From Pseudoselenomonas ruminantium (GTDB lineage Bacteria; Bacillota; Negativicutes; Selenomonadales; Selenomonadaceae), in NCBI GenBank assembly GCA_902780915.1, contig CACZHK010000036.1, positions 1 to 64,000 of the forward strand: a DNA stretch of 64,000 bases, read 5' to 3'. Shown piece after piece: positions 1 through 7,368 of the stretch. Both the position numbers and the translations under genes were made by a program. The notes beneath the pieces were generated by a model. That model searched no databases. It saw only the letters and a list, made by a program, of their open reading frames with translations, and was not told the origin of the DNA. Position 1 is the stretch's first letter. Every line of letters begins with the position of its first letter.

Positions 1-74
1 ATGGTTTGCCATGGTGAGATTCCTCCTGTCTTTATTATACCCCTATCGGGGCTATGTGAAATTCTCACCTTGAC
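1..74. other. Nested inverted repeats at window edge
   Basis: No gene is visible. ATGGtttgCCAT at 1-12 is a small hairpin, and GGTGAGA (14-20) pairs with TCTCACC (63-69) around an inner CCCC/GGGG stem. This could be a transcript end or leader of the next gene; no T tract follows. Confidence 0.3.
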
Positions 75-518
75 TTGCTCTATTTTTATTCTAGCATCAG
101 AATAGCAGCGGCGGCAGTAAATATAGACTTCTTAAAGGGGATAGATTATTTAGCATCTAAGCTTCAAATGTCCTTTTCTGAGAAGCTTATGTGGTGGATA
201 AAGGAGCGTAAGCGCAAGCCGGTAGAGATATACAGTGCTGTGGGAATAACAAAAGGGCACTTTGCAAAAATCCGTAATAATATACATTATCACCCGACAA
301 AGGAAACTGTGTTGGCCTTTGTTGTAGCATTGCATCTGTCTATGGATGAAGCAACTGATTTGCTTAAGCGGGCAGGCTATGCTTTGTCTGATAGCTGCTT
401 GAGTGATATGATTGTGACGTATTTTCTGGAAGCGAAGCGTTATAACATAGATGAGGTCAATGAAGCATTGTATAGGTATGACTGCAAACCTCTGACGAAT
501 TGGAGGGAGTGCAAATAA
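75..518 (+). CDS. HTH-like C-terminal domain protein (orphan)
   Basis: The sequence from about residue 32 (FSEKLMWWIKERK through YDCKPL) matches by recollection a helical, Xre-like module that in Firmicutes usually sits at the C-terminus of macro-domain, phosphatase or kinase-like proteins. Here it stands almost alone: no catalytic domain is visible upstream, and the first 30 residues (TTG start) have no good ribosome binding site. An internal ATG at 168 would give just the module. It may be the remnant of a larger gene or a stand-alone DNA- or protein-binding regulator. It lies just upstream of the first copy of the repeated promoter block. Function is not established; the domain match was not checked by a search. 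Confidence 0.5.
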   Translation: MLYFYSSIRIAAAAVNIDFLKGIDYLASKLQMSFSEKLMWWIKERKRKPVEIYSAVGITKGHFAKIRNNIHYHPTKETVLAFVVALHLSMDEATDLLKRAGYALSDSCLSDMIVTYFLEAKRYNIDEVNEALYRYDCKPLTNWRECK

Positions 519-527
519 ATATCCTCA

Positions 528-574
528 AAGTTGCCTGCTAGGATACCACTTTAGCCGAAAATCTTCGTATAATC
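528..574 (+). promoter_or_regulatory. Conserved promoter block, copy 1
   Basis: This 47-bp segment contains GTTGCCTGCTAGGATACCAC followed by a TATAAT -10 box (568-573). It is repeated at 3552-3598 with about eight mismatches, and both copies precede a small membrane-protein gene. No consensus -35 lies 17 bp upstream of the -10, so the conserved 20-mer may be an activator site. Confidence 0.6.
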
Positions 575-616
575 AAAGCATGAGAAGTTTTGATTATTAT
601 TAAGGAGGAGATTTCC

Positions 617-997
617 ATGACCTGGGCAAAGAATGGGTTGCTTTTAGCTGTTGGTGGCTTGGCAGGAATGGCGTTGGCTGCCATACTTGATGTCTCGGAT
701 AAAGAGGCTGAAAAGGAAAGGGATGATGTAGATGCTTTGGAGAGTCTGATAGAGAACATACGCAGTGATGCAGAGTGGGCCATGGAGGAATGTGTTACTG
801 ATGAAGACAGGGTTAGGGTCTATGCTCGCGTAAATGATTCAGTGCGTGAGTATCAAGTAGAATTGGGAGAACTTGGGAAAGAAATTATTGACGACTTGAA
901 AAAACGAGCATCTAAGACGCCCAGCAAGGAGGATGTTGAGAAGTTTATAGCTGGTAGGGTGCAGAAGTTTAAATTTAAAATGGATAATTTTGATTGA
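617..997 (+). CDS. Small single-pass membrane protein
   Basis: A protein of 126 residues starting at the ATG at 617, chosen because AAGGAGGAG lies just upstream; the longer TTG start at 590 has no such site. It begins with a glycine-rich transmembrane helix (LLLAVGGLAGMALAAIL, residues 8-24) followed by a charged, helical cytoplasmic tail rich in Glu, Asp and Lys. No family was recognised. The N-terminal layout, with a short polar start then a GG-x-AG helix, resembles the 44-residue product at 3643-3777, which is driven by the same promoter block. It probably opens the operon that continues with the paralogous N-domain protein and the Sel1 protein. Confidence 0.7.
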   Translation: MTWAKNGLLLAVGGLAGMALAAILDVSDKEAEKERDDVDALESLIENIRSDAEWAMEECVTDEDRVRVYARVNDSVREYQVELGELGKEIIDDLKKRASKTPSKEDVEKFIAGRVQKFKFKMDNFD

Positions 998-1047
998 TTA
1001 TTGTATGTTTCGAATTTTGAGTATATGTGGAGGAGGTAGTGGTTGAA

Positions 1048-1443
1048 ATGTCTTATGTTTTTCCGCCAGAAGCTTTTAGTAGATTTAATGAAGATAGATT
1101 TCTCAATAGGTGTGAAAAAAATTTTACAGATATACGCAATCGGTACCAATTGGATGAAGGAAAATTAATGGTGTTATATCAGAATTCGCAATTAAATGAA
1201 CTTGTGAGACCAGTGTTAAAAGGTTGCACTAAGGATGGAATTATGGAAATGGCTAAATCTATGCCGGAATGGAAAAATAAGGATAAGATTTTTGGAGGTG
1301 GTTTTCCATTTATACCTTTTATATCAATAGACCTCCTTGGAAGTATATCACCTTTAGAAACCGAGATGGTTGAAAAAATCTCGCGATTATATAAGGAAAA
1401 ATGTTCTTTGCTATATCAGGAAATTAAGGAGAGGTACAATTAA
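1048..1443 (+). CDS. Unknown protein, stand-alone copy of 4402 N-domain
   Basis: A protein of 131 residues. The ATG at 1048 is chosen over the GTG at 1027 because it aligns with the start of the paralogue at 4402: MSYVFPPEAFSRF matches MTFIFTREGMEF, then FTDIRNRYQLDE matches FTDIRNEYNLDD and VLKGCTKDGI matches VIEGCTVDGI. A middle segment with Phe-Pro-Phe residues could be a hydrophobic turn. No known fold was recognised. In this copy the domain is separate from the Sel1 protein encoded immediately downstream; in the 4402 copy the two are fused, so the products likely act together. Confidence 0.75.
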   Translation: MSYVFPPEAFSRFNEDRFLNRCEKNFTDIRNRYQLDEGKLMVLYQNSQLNELVRPVLKGCTKDGIMEMAKSMPEWKNKDKIFGGGFPFIPFISIDLLGSISPLETEMVEKISRLYKEKCSLLYQEIKERYN

Positions 1444-1465
1444 GAGTTGTGGAGGGTGATTATTT

Positions 1466-2494
1466 ATGCTGAATTTTAATGAAATTGGTTCGACTTTTGA
1501 TAATGTATCCGATGCCATTGATCAAGCAAAGCTTTTGATTAAAGATGAAAGATATGAAAATGCTATAGAGTTGTTAAAAACTGAAATCAAGAAAGTTAAG
1601 AAGGCTAAAGTAAATGGTTCAGAAGAATATTATACCTTTGATGAAATGTTTCAATTCGACATGTTCATTAGATTTTATGCTATGGGGGACAAGAATAACA
1701 AAAAACAGAAAAAACATGCTAGGATACAGCCGAATGTAGTTTGGCTAACACATCCTGTAGCTGATTTATATTATTATTGTGGCTATGCATTAGTTGAAAT
1801 AGGCGATGCAGCGCAGGCGATGAATACCTTAAGGATGGGGCTCGAATGGAATCCATGTTCGTTAGACTTACGAATCGAGATGTTGAATATATTGAAGAAT
1901 CAAGGTGATATGGATAAAGTGCATAGCGCCTTGAGAGAAATGTATAAGTTTATATATACTCCGCAAAGCTTGTCTCGATTTTATCGTGATAAGGGATATG
2001 CATACATAGAAGAGAAAAAGTGGGAGGCTGCTATTACTAGTTATTTTCTGAGCATGGCTTTCACAGATGATAAAGATGATATTGAAAAAGCAAGAGGCGA
2101 ATTAGGGTATATCGAAGAGAATATGGGACGGGAAGTAGTTGAACCTAGTACAGAAGAACTGTTACGTATTGCTCATGAGTTTAAAATTCCCGTTGGTATA
2201 GATGAACGATTGTTAAAACTTGCAGAGGAAAGATTTAAGCAAAGTATAGCAAATAATGATAGTAAGTCTGCTGATTACTATCGGGGGATTTATGAAAATA
2301 AGGAGGCTACTATTGTGAATGGAGAAAAGTTGGAAGCGACTGATTTGATAAAAGAGGCACAAATAGAGCTGGATGCTCAGAATTATGCAAAAGCACTAGA
2401 TTTATATCATCAAGCTGCAATGCAGGGGGATTCTGAGGCAATGCATGCCTTGGGGATGATGTATTGTAGGGGGCGAGGGAGTGAAAAAAGATAA
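1466..2494 (+). CDS. TPR/Sel1 protein, 5' part of a frameshifted gene
   Basis: This reading frame encodes 342 residues, mostly tetratricopeptide-like helices (for example DLYYYCGYALVEIGDAAQA near residue 105), and ends inside its first Sel1 repeat (AMHALGMMYCRGRG). The stop falls just after a G5 run at 2469-2473. Removing one G would read YCRGEGVKKD, a perfect Sel1 turn, and continue into the next frame to give one protein of about 690 residues. The start is the ATG at 1466 with GGAGGGTGAT upstream. The broken state may be a real mutation, a phase-variable tract, or a base-calling error. Sel1 proteins are scaffolds for protein-protein contacts. Confidence 0.75.
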   Translation: MLNFNEIGSTFDNVSDAIDQAKLLIKDERYENAIELLKTEIKKVKKAKVNGSEEYYTFDEMFQFDMFIRFYAMGDKNNKKQKKHARIQPNVVWLTHPVADLYYYCGYALVEIGDAAQAMNTLRMGLEWNPCSLDLRIEMLNILKNQGDMDKVHSALREMYKFIYTPQSLSRFYRDKGYAYIEEKKWEAAITSYFLSMAFTDDKDDIEKARGELGYIEENMGREVVEPSTEELLRIAHEFKIPVGIDERLLKLAEERFKQSIANNDSKSADYYRGIYENKEATIVNGEKLEATDLIKEAQIELDAQNYAKALDLYHQAAMQGDSEAMHALGMMYCRGRGSEKR

Positions 2495-3542
2495 TCGAGA
2501 AGCTATTTACTGGTTTGAAAAAGCAGCAGAAAAGGGGAATACTGTTGCAATGTGCAATTTAGGGTATTCTTATGAGTTTGGTGAAGGGGTTGAAAGGGAT
2601 TTTGCTAAGTCGATAAAGTATTATCAGGATGCTATTGATGCAGGAGATGGCAACGCATTATATAGACTCGGCAATTTTTACTATTGCGAACAAGATTATG
2701 ATAAAGCCTTATCTTTGTTGGAACGCGCGGTTGTAGAGGCAACAGAACTCAAAAACGACGCAGAAGAGTTACTGGGCAGTATGTATCGTGATGGGAAGGG
2801 AGTGGAAAGAAATTATGTGAAGGCTGCGGAATGGTTTGCAAAAGCAATTGAGCATGAAAATATAATGGCTTTAGTTGCGTTGGGGATGATGTATAAACAT
2901 GGTTTGGGAGTTGAACAGGATGAGGCTAAGGCTTTGCAGATGATCCTACAGGCTGCAAATCTTGGTCAGAGTATTGCAATGTATAATATGGGTTCTTTCT
3001 ATGAAGAAGGCACATGCATTATACAGGATTATACAGCGGCTAGAGCTTGGTATCAAAAAGCGGCTGAGGCTGGTGATGGAGATGCTATGTGCAGTATGGG
3101 AGATTTGTATTATTGGGGTAATGGTGTAGAAGAAGATACGGACATAGCGCAGGAGTGGTATGAGAAAGCAGCGGAGACCGACTGTGAAGATGCCATTGTG
3201 ATGTTAGGGCTGATTTGTTATTACCGCCAGGATTATGAAAATGCATTGTCCTTATTAAAGAGAGGAGCTGTTGATACAAATTCCAGGCAGGCGCTTGCAG
3301 AGGATATATTGGGAGAAATGTATCGAGATGGTAATGGTGTTGACAAGAATGCAATGCAAGCAATAGCTTTCTTTAAAAATGCTGTAGAGCATGGCGTAGA
3401 TGTCTCGCTGATAAGTTTGGGCGATATGTATGCAAATGGAAATGGCGTAGAAAAGGATTTGTCCAAGGCGAGGTCATATTACGAAAAGGCTAAGGAAGCA
3501 GGGATTGATGTGGCAGAGCAAAGGATGACTGATTTAGGATAA
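2481..3542 (+). CDS. Sel1-repeat protein, 3' part of a frameshifted gene
   Basis: The frame encodes 353 residues of tandem Sel1-like repeats of about 36 residues, with the recurring pattern YxxGxGVxxDxxKAxxWYxKAAexG. At least eight repeats are visible, two of them degenerate (CEQDYDKALSLLERA and RQDYENALSLLKRG). The GTG at 2481 overlaps the end of the upstream frame by 14 bp and could allow re-initiation, but the run of repeats is continuous across the junction after one base is removed, so this is most likely the C-terminal part of the same protein. It lies in an operon with the genes from 617 on. Confidence 0.75.
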   Translation: MKKDNREAIYWFEKAAEKGNTVAMCNLGYSYEFGEGVERDFAKSIKYYQDAIDAGDGNALYRLGNFYYCEQDYDKALSLLERAVVEATELKNDAEELLGSMYRDGKGVERNYVKAAEWFAKAIEHENIMALVALGMMYKHGLGVEQDEAKALQMILQAANLGQSIAMYNMGSFYEEGTCIIQDYTAARAWYQKAAEAGDGDAMCSMGDLYYWGNGVEEDTDIAQEWYEKAAETDCEDAIVMLGLICYYRQDYENALSLLKRGAVDTNSRQALAEDILGEMYRDGNGVDKNAMQAIAFFKNAVEHGVDVSLISLGDMYANGNGVEKDLSKARSYYEKAKEAGIDVAEQRMTDLG

Positions 3543-3551
3543 ATAATTCTA

Positions 3552-3598
3552 AGGTTGCCTGCTAGGATACCACCTAAGTTAAAAATCTTTGTATAATC
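3552..3598 (+). repeat. Conserved promoter block, copy 2
   Basis: Second copy of the 47-bp block at 528-574, with the same 20-mer GTTGCCTGCTAGGATACCAC and TATAAT at 3592-3597. It directly follows the Sel1 gene and precedes the small membrane protein at 3643. Confidence 0.6.
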
Positions 3599-3642
3599 TA
3601 ATCAGTCAAGTGATGTTAGTTGATTGTTAGGAGGAGATATCT

Positions 3643-3777
3643 GTGATTTGGAATTTTGTAGTTGGTGGAGTAGCAGGCTGGTTGTTGGCAAACTTTATGA
3701 ATGCAGAGGGCGATGAGGTCGATAATCAAAAAGAAAATGGACAAACTGTCAGATACATTGAATTAGACTCTTTCTGA
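3643..3777 (+). CDS. 44-residue membrane miniprotein
   Basis: A GTG-start frame with AGGAGGAG six bases upstream. The product begins MIWNFVVGGVAGWLLANF, a single glycine-rich hydrophobic helix, and ends in an acidic and polar tail (EGDEVDNQKENG). It shares gene position, promoter block and N-terminal style with the 126-residue protein at 617, as if the soluble tail were cut down. Function is unknown; a membrane anchor or small toxin-like peptide are both possible. Confidence 0.6.
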   Translation: MIWNFVVGGVAGWLLANFMNAEGDEVDNQKENGQTVRYIELDSF

Positions 3778-4060
3778 TTTGAAGCCTGCATCGGCAGAGG
3801 CTTAACGAATTTTCTATAATAGTATTGCATCTTAGCACAGGCGAATTATCGCCTGTGCTATTGTCAATATGATGTCTTAGGAGAAAAGAGCATTTAGAGA
3901 AAAGTTAATATGTGAATCTTGTTCTAAATCTTCTTTGGATTAGAAGCGAGTTTTACGGCCATTATTATGTAGATGTGTTGAGCAGTCAGATATGGCAAAG
4001 CAGATGATTTGAAGATGTGTGTAGTGTGAAAAGCTTTGGCAGTAATAAGGAACTATCATT
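3778..4060. other. Intergenic, stem-loop at 3834-3859
   Basis: AGCACAGGCGA pairs perfectly with TCGCCTGTGCT around ATTA. It is followed by ATTGTC rather than a T run, so it is a weak terminator or RNA stabiliser. A related stem, GCACAGGC/GCCTGTGC, recurs at 6032-6055. No gene was seen in the rest. Confidence 0.55.
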
Positions 4061-4291
4061 ATGGGAAATAAAAATATTAACAAGGAATGTGACTATAAGA
4101 GAGCTTTACGTATATATGAAGAAAGAAGGGATAAGAGGAGAAAATCTATAAGATATAGAACAACTAAATTTATAAAAAGAATATTTAGCCATTACGATCA
4201 AGAAGAAGTACGGAGGGAAATAATTCAGCTTTTGACTCGTGTTGGTTTTTACATTGTAATGTATTATTTGCTATATGTTATTTGTAAGTGA
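4061..4291 (+). CDS. Small basic membrane protein
   Basis: A protein of 76 residues that is strongly basic over residues 8-45 (RRDKRRKS, KFIKRIF) and ends in a hydrophobic helix (VGFYIVMYYLLYVIC). AAGGAA lies upstream of the ATG. A basic cytoplasmic body with a C-terminal membrane anchor is the simplest reading. No family was recognised, and the codon usage is AT-rich like its neighbours. Confidence 0.5.
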   Translation: MGNKNINKECDYKRALRIYEERRDKRRKSIRYRTTKFIKRIFSHYDQEEVRREIIQLLTRVGFYIVMYYLLYVICK

Positions 4292-4401
4292 TTAAATAAA
4301 CTTGCAAAATATAAAGATGAATTACAACGAAAAATGGTTACTATATAAGAGGTTAATAACAAATTTTTTGAAATGGGTTTATAAAAGGAGTGAGGAATAA
4401 T

Positions 4402-5331
4402 ATGACTTTTATTTTCACACGAGAAGGTATGGAGTTTGCTGAGGAGAAATTCCTCAGTGAGTGTCTTTGTGAATTCACAGATATTCGCAATGAGTACAAT
4501 CTTGATGATGAAACATTAACGTTGGCAAAACAGAATCCATTGCTAGAACGCCAGTTATTGCCAGTCATAGAAGGCTGTACAGTGGATGGCATTAAGAAAA
4601 TGGCAAAGAAAGTCTACGAACTTGAAATGAATAAAAGAATACCGCCTTTGGGGGGGATTGCGTCATTTGCTTTTTCGCTCACTTCTGACCTTACAGAGTA
4701 TAAAAATAGTTGCATGACTAGTTACTATAGGCAGAAGTGCGTATTATTGCAACAAAAAATTAAACAGGTGGAAGGGTTTGAAGAAATTCTACGAGAGAAA
4801 GAAGAATTGGTATCAAATGGTGATGTGGCAGCGATGTTTTTCCTGGAAAAAGCTTACGAAGAAGGGCGTCTCTGTGTGAAGAATGTACAAAAGTCACTTT
4901 CATATTATCAAAAAGCTAAGGATACATGGACTGGTGATTTATTTCAGCAATATGAGAAATGGTTGGATAGGGCCGTACAGGACAGTGGGCTGGAAATGAT
5001 TGGGCGTATGGGGCGTGAATATATTGCCGGGACTTTTGCAGAAGAAGGCAAAAAGAATCGAGACTGCAAGCTGAAGAAAGAGATTAAATGGCTGAATAAA
5101 GCCATAGAAGAAGGTGATGGCTGGGCTGCGTTCACAAAAGCTAATATTTGTTACTATGGTTATGGGCATTGGAAGAAAAGGAAACAAGAAGCTTATAACA
5201 ACTATTTAAAGGCAGTAAAATCAAAAGACTCAATATATGCATTGGAGTTTGGAGAGATGTGTTTAGATAATGGAATCACACATACAGAAGTTTTACATAA
5301 GATTGCGGAGGTTTTAAGTGGGGGATTGTAG
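4402..5331 (+). CDS. N-domain/Sel1-like fusion protein
   Basis: A protein of 309 residues starting at the ATG at 4402 after AAAGGAG. Residues 1-130 are homologous to the stand-alone protein at 1048-1443 (shared FTDIRN, GCT-DGI and a PLGG/FP-type hydrophobic middle). The rest is Sel1-like: AAMFFLEKAYEEGRLCVKN, a degenerate repeat with the insertion GLEMIGRMGREY, and KWLNKAIEEGDGWAAFTKANICYYG. It is thus the fused form of the two-gene arrangement at 1048-3542, which supports a shared role for the unknown domain and Sel1 repeats. Biochemical function is unknown. Confidence 0.75.
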   Translation: MTFIFTREGMEFAEEKFLSECLCEFTDIRNEYNLDDETLTLAKQNPLLERQLLPVIEGCTVDGIKKMAKKVYELEMNKRIPPLGGIASFAFSLTSDLTEYKNSCMTSYYRQKCVLLQQKIKQVEGFEEILREKEELVSNGDVAAMFFLEKAYEEGRLCVKNVQKSLSYYQKAKDTWTGDLFQQYEKWLDRAVQDSGLEMIGRMGREYIAGTFAEEGKKNRDCKLKKEIKWLNKAIEEGDGWAAFTKANICYYGYGHWKKRKQEAYNNYLKAVKSKDSIYALEFGEMCLDNGITHTEVLHKIAEVLSGGL

Positions 5332-5342
5332 GAGGTACGGCT

Positions 5343-5771
5343 TTGAAAGTGATATTTTTAGATGTGGATGGTGTGCTTAATTCTAAACAGGATGGGAATT
5401 CGATTAAGCTAAGAACAGATTCTCATTTCCGATTGTTGCAGGAAATTGTCAAAGCTACAGGAGCCAAGATTGTTTTGTCTTCATCATGGCGGGCCGGTTT
5501 CGCTAAGGCAAGAAATACTCTTTTAAACAGATTGAAGGAATATGGCCTAGAAATCATGGACAGCACGCCTGTGCTGTCCGGGTTATCGTGCCGGGGGGAT
5601 GAAATACGTCAATGGCTTGATGATAACAAAAAGTTGGTTGAAAGATTCGTTATCTTGGACGATGATGATGATATGGAAGAGTTCACAGGTACAAATCTTG
5701 TGCAGACTGATTCAGAGGTTGGATTGCAGGAGATGGAGGCTCTTAGGTGCATTGAAATGTTAAATTCATGA
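5343..5771 (+). CDS. HAD-like phosphatase-fold protein
   Basis: A protein of 142 residues starting at a TTG after TAGGAGG. It has the HAD signature motifs: FLDVDGVLN (motif I, catalytic Asp), VLSSSWR (motif II) and FVILDDDDDM (motif IV). It lacks a cap domain and resembles the small HAD domains known from RNA-repair polyproteins and stand-alone Firmicutes proteins. The substrate cannot be told. It sits 11 bp after the Sel1 fusion gene, probably in the same transcript. Confidence 0.8.
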   Translation: MKVIFLDVDGVLNSKQDGNSIKLRTDSHFRLLQEIVKATGAKIVLSSSWRAGFAKARNTLLNRLKEYGLEIMDSTPVLSGLSCRGDEIRQWLDDNKKLVERFVILDDDDDMEEFTGTNLVQTDSEVGLQEMEALRCIEMLNS

Positions 5772-5821
5772 CGTTACAACAAGGTTGATATTCCAATCTG
5801 GAAAAGTGAGGTGTGATTTGC

Positions 5822-5998
5822 ATGGCTAAAAGAAAGAAGCAAGTCAAGAAGTATAAAAAACAGACTGAAATCAAGATTGATTCAGTAAATAGTATTGATC
5901 TCAATATGTCGGAGAATAGAATGATGATAGCACGATTGGGGACTCTCATTAGTATGAGTCCTCATCCGCTTGTAGATATAACTAAGCTGACAAAATGA
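5822..5998 (+). CDS. Small basic protein
   Basis: A protein of 58 residues (MAKRKKQVKKYKKQ start) with GAGGTG upstream of the ATG. The N-terminal 15 residues are highly basic, the remainder neutral with two Met-rich stretches. No known family was recognised. A terminator follows at 6032. Confidence 0.45.
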   Translation: MAKRKKQVKKYKKQTEIKIDSVNSIDLNMSENRMMIARLGTLISMSPHPLVDITKLTK

Positions 5999-6031
5999 CA
6001 AATTTCAACTGCATATTATAAAAGTGATTCC

Positions 6032-6062
6032 GGCACAGGCTCTATTGCCTGTGCCTTTTCTT
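6032..6062 (+). terminator. Intrinsic terminator
   Basis: GGCACAGGC and GCCTGTGCC form a 9-bp stem around TCTATT, followed by TTTTCTT. It ends the 4402-5998 group. Confidence 0.75.
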
Positions 6063-6086
6063 ATGCGAAAAAAAGGAGGCATTTAC

Positions 6087-7184
6087 ATGAAACAGGGTAG
6101 AACCTTAGAAGAGCTGGGAGAGGAGCTGCAGAGACAGCGCAATGCTCGGCAAGATTTTGTAGCAGATAGTCGTACTTTGACCTTTGCAACAGAGGATGGT
6201 GGCTCCAGGCTGTCTATGTCTATGGGGGGTAAACTGCTGGATTTTGGCGTGAATCCTTTGGCCCACCAGCAGATTTCTACGCGGCTGGGAATACCATTGA
6301 GATACTACCAACGGATGCAGAAGGAGGCACCAACTTTGCTGGATGCCAATGTCAATAACTGGCTTCAGCAGACCCGCGACCGGCGCATGCTCCGTGTCAT
6401 GGATGGCAATGTGAGGGCTTTTCTTTCTGACCGCTACCGCCGTTTGGACAATCTGGAACTTTGTGCAGCAGTATTGCCTATCATCAAGGACATGAAGGGG
6501 GCAGTCATAGAATCTTGTGAGATTACTGATACTCACCTGTACCTTAAGGTCATCAACCGGCGCATGAAGGCCGAGGTGGCTGTGGGGGATGCAGTACAGG
6601 CAGGCTTTGTCATTACAAACAGCGAGGTGGGGCTAGGGAACCTGACTGTGGAGCCAATGATTTTCCGTCTGGTCTGCAAGAATGGCATGATTGTCAAGGA
6701 CTACAGCCAAAAGAAGCGGCATGTGGGCAGGCAGGTGGAAAACTATGATACGGCTTACGAACTATATAGTGATGAGACTCTGGCCCAGGACGATAAAGCG
6801 TTCTTCATGAAGGTGGCAGATACCGTGCGTTGTGCGGTGGATGAGAGCCGCTTCATGCTGACCGTGGGAAAAATGCAGGAAGCTATGCAGATTCCCTTGG
6901 AGCATCAGCCCATGCAGGAAGTGCAGCTTCTGGCAGATAGCTTCAATCTCACAGAAAATGAGCAGGGGGATATCTTCAGACAGCTGTTCCTCAGTGGGGA
7001 TAACACCCGTTATGGTCTGCTGAATGCTGTCACGGCTGCTTCACAGAACGTGGCAGATTATGAGAGGGCTACCGAGCTGGAGCGCATTGGTGGCGAAATC
7101 CTTGCCTTGCCGGGTAAGGGTACTGTGCCGCTGGCACTTCCGGCAAGTAATGTAACACCATTTAGGAAGGAGATAGCATCATGA
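6087..7184 (+). CDS. DUF932 domain protein
   Basis: A protein of 365 residues starting at the ATG with AAAAAGGAGG upstream. The body (LNNWLQQTRDRR-like segment, VRAFLSDRYRRLDN, LYLKV, GDAVQAGFVITNSEVG, EPMIFRLVCKNGM) is the DUF932 signature found in phage- and plasmid-borne proteins. The role of the family is not known; it is typical of integrative elements and large plasmids. It is the first gene of the mobile-element run and overlaps the next small gene by four bases (ATGA). Confidence 0.85.
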   Translation: MKQGRTLEELGEELQRQRNARQDFVADSRTLTFATEDGGSRLSMSMGGKLLDFGVNPLAHQQISTRLGIPLRYYQRMQKEAPTLLDANVNNWLQQTRDRRMLRVMDGNVRAFLSDRYRRLDNLELCAAVLPIIKDMKGAVIESCEITDTHLYLKVINRRMKAEVAVGDAVQAGFVITNSEVGLGNLTVEPMIFRLVCKNGMIVKDYSQKKRHVGRQVENYDTAYELYSDETLAQDDKAFFMKVADTVRCAVDESRFMLTVGKMQEAMQIPLEHQPMQEVQLLADSFNLTENEQGDIFRQLFLSGDNTRYGLLNAVTAASQNVADYERATELERIGGEILALPGKGTVPLALPASNVTPFRKEIAS

Positions 7185-7279
7185 AAAACAATGATATCTG
7201 GCTTGCATTGGCAACGGAGGCATTGGGCGTACTGCTCCGATGGGGAGCAGATAAGCTTTCAGAAGATAAGGATAGCTAA
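7181..7279 (+). CDS. 32-residue peptide overlapping DUF932 gene
   Basis: The ATG overlaps the TGA of the DUF932 gene (ATGA), and AAGGAGATAG lies in range upstream, so coupled translation is likely. The product starts MKNNDIWLALATEALGVLL, an amphipathic or hydrophobic helix, and ends in charged residues. No family was recognised. A terminator follows within 25 bp. Confidence 0.5.
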   Translation: MKNNDIWLALATEALGVLLRWGADKLSEDKDS

Positions 7280-7302
7280 AGTTGATGTGAGAGGTTTGCT
7301 GC

Positions 7303-7330
7303 GGGCATGGCTTAGGCCATGCCCTTTTTC
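7303..7330 (+). terminator. Intrinsic terminator
   Basis: GGGCATGGC and GCCATGCCC form a 9-bp stem with a TTAG loop, followed by TTTTT. Confidence 0.85.
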
Positions 7331-7368
7331 AATGCGATTTTGTAGCAAGACTGCAGGAGGAAACTGAA

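Noticed and set aside
2484-2490. Programmed -1 frameshift at the A6 run in the Sel1 gene
   Set aside because: A -1 shift leads into a stop; joining the frames needs +1, which a change in the G5 run explains better.
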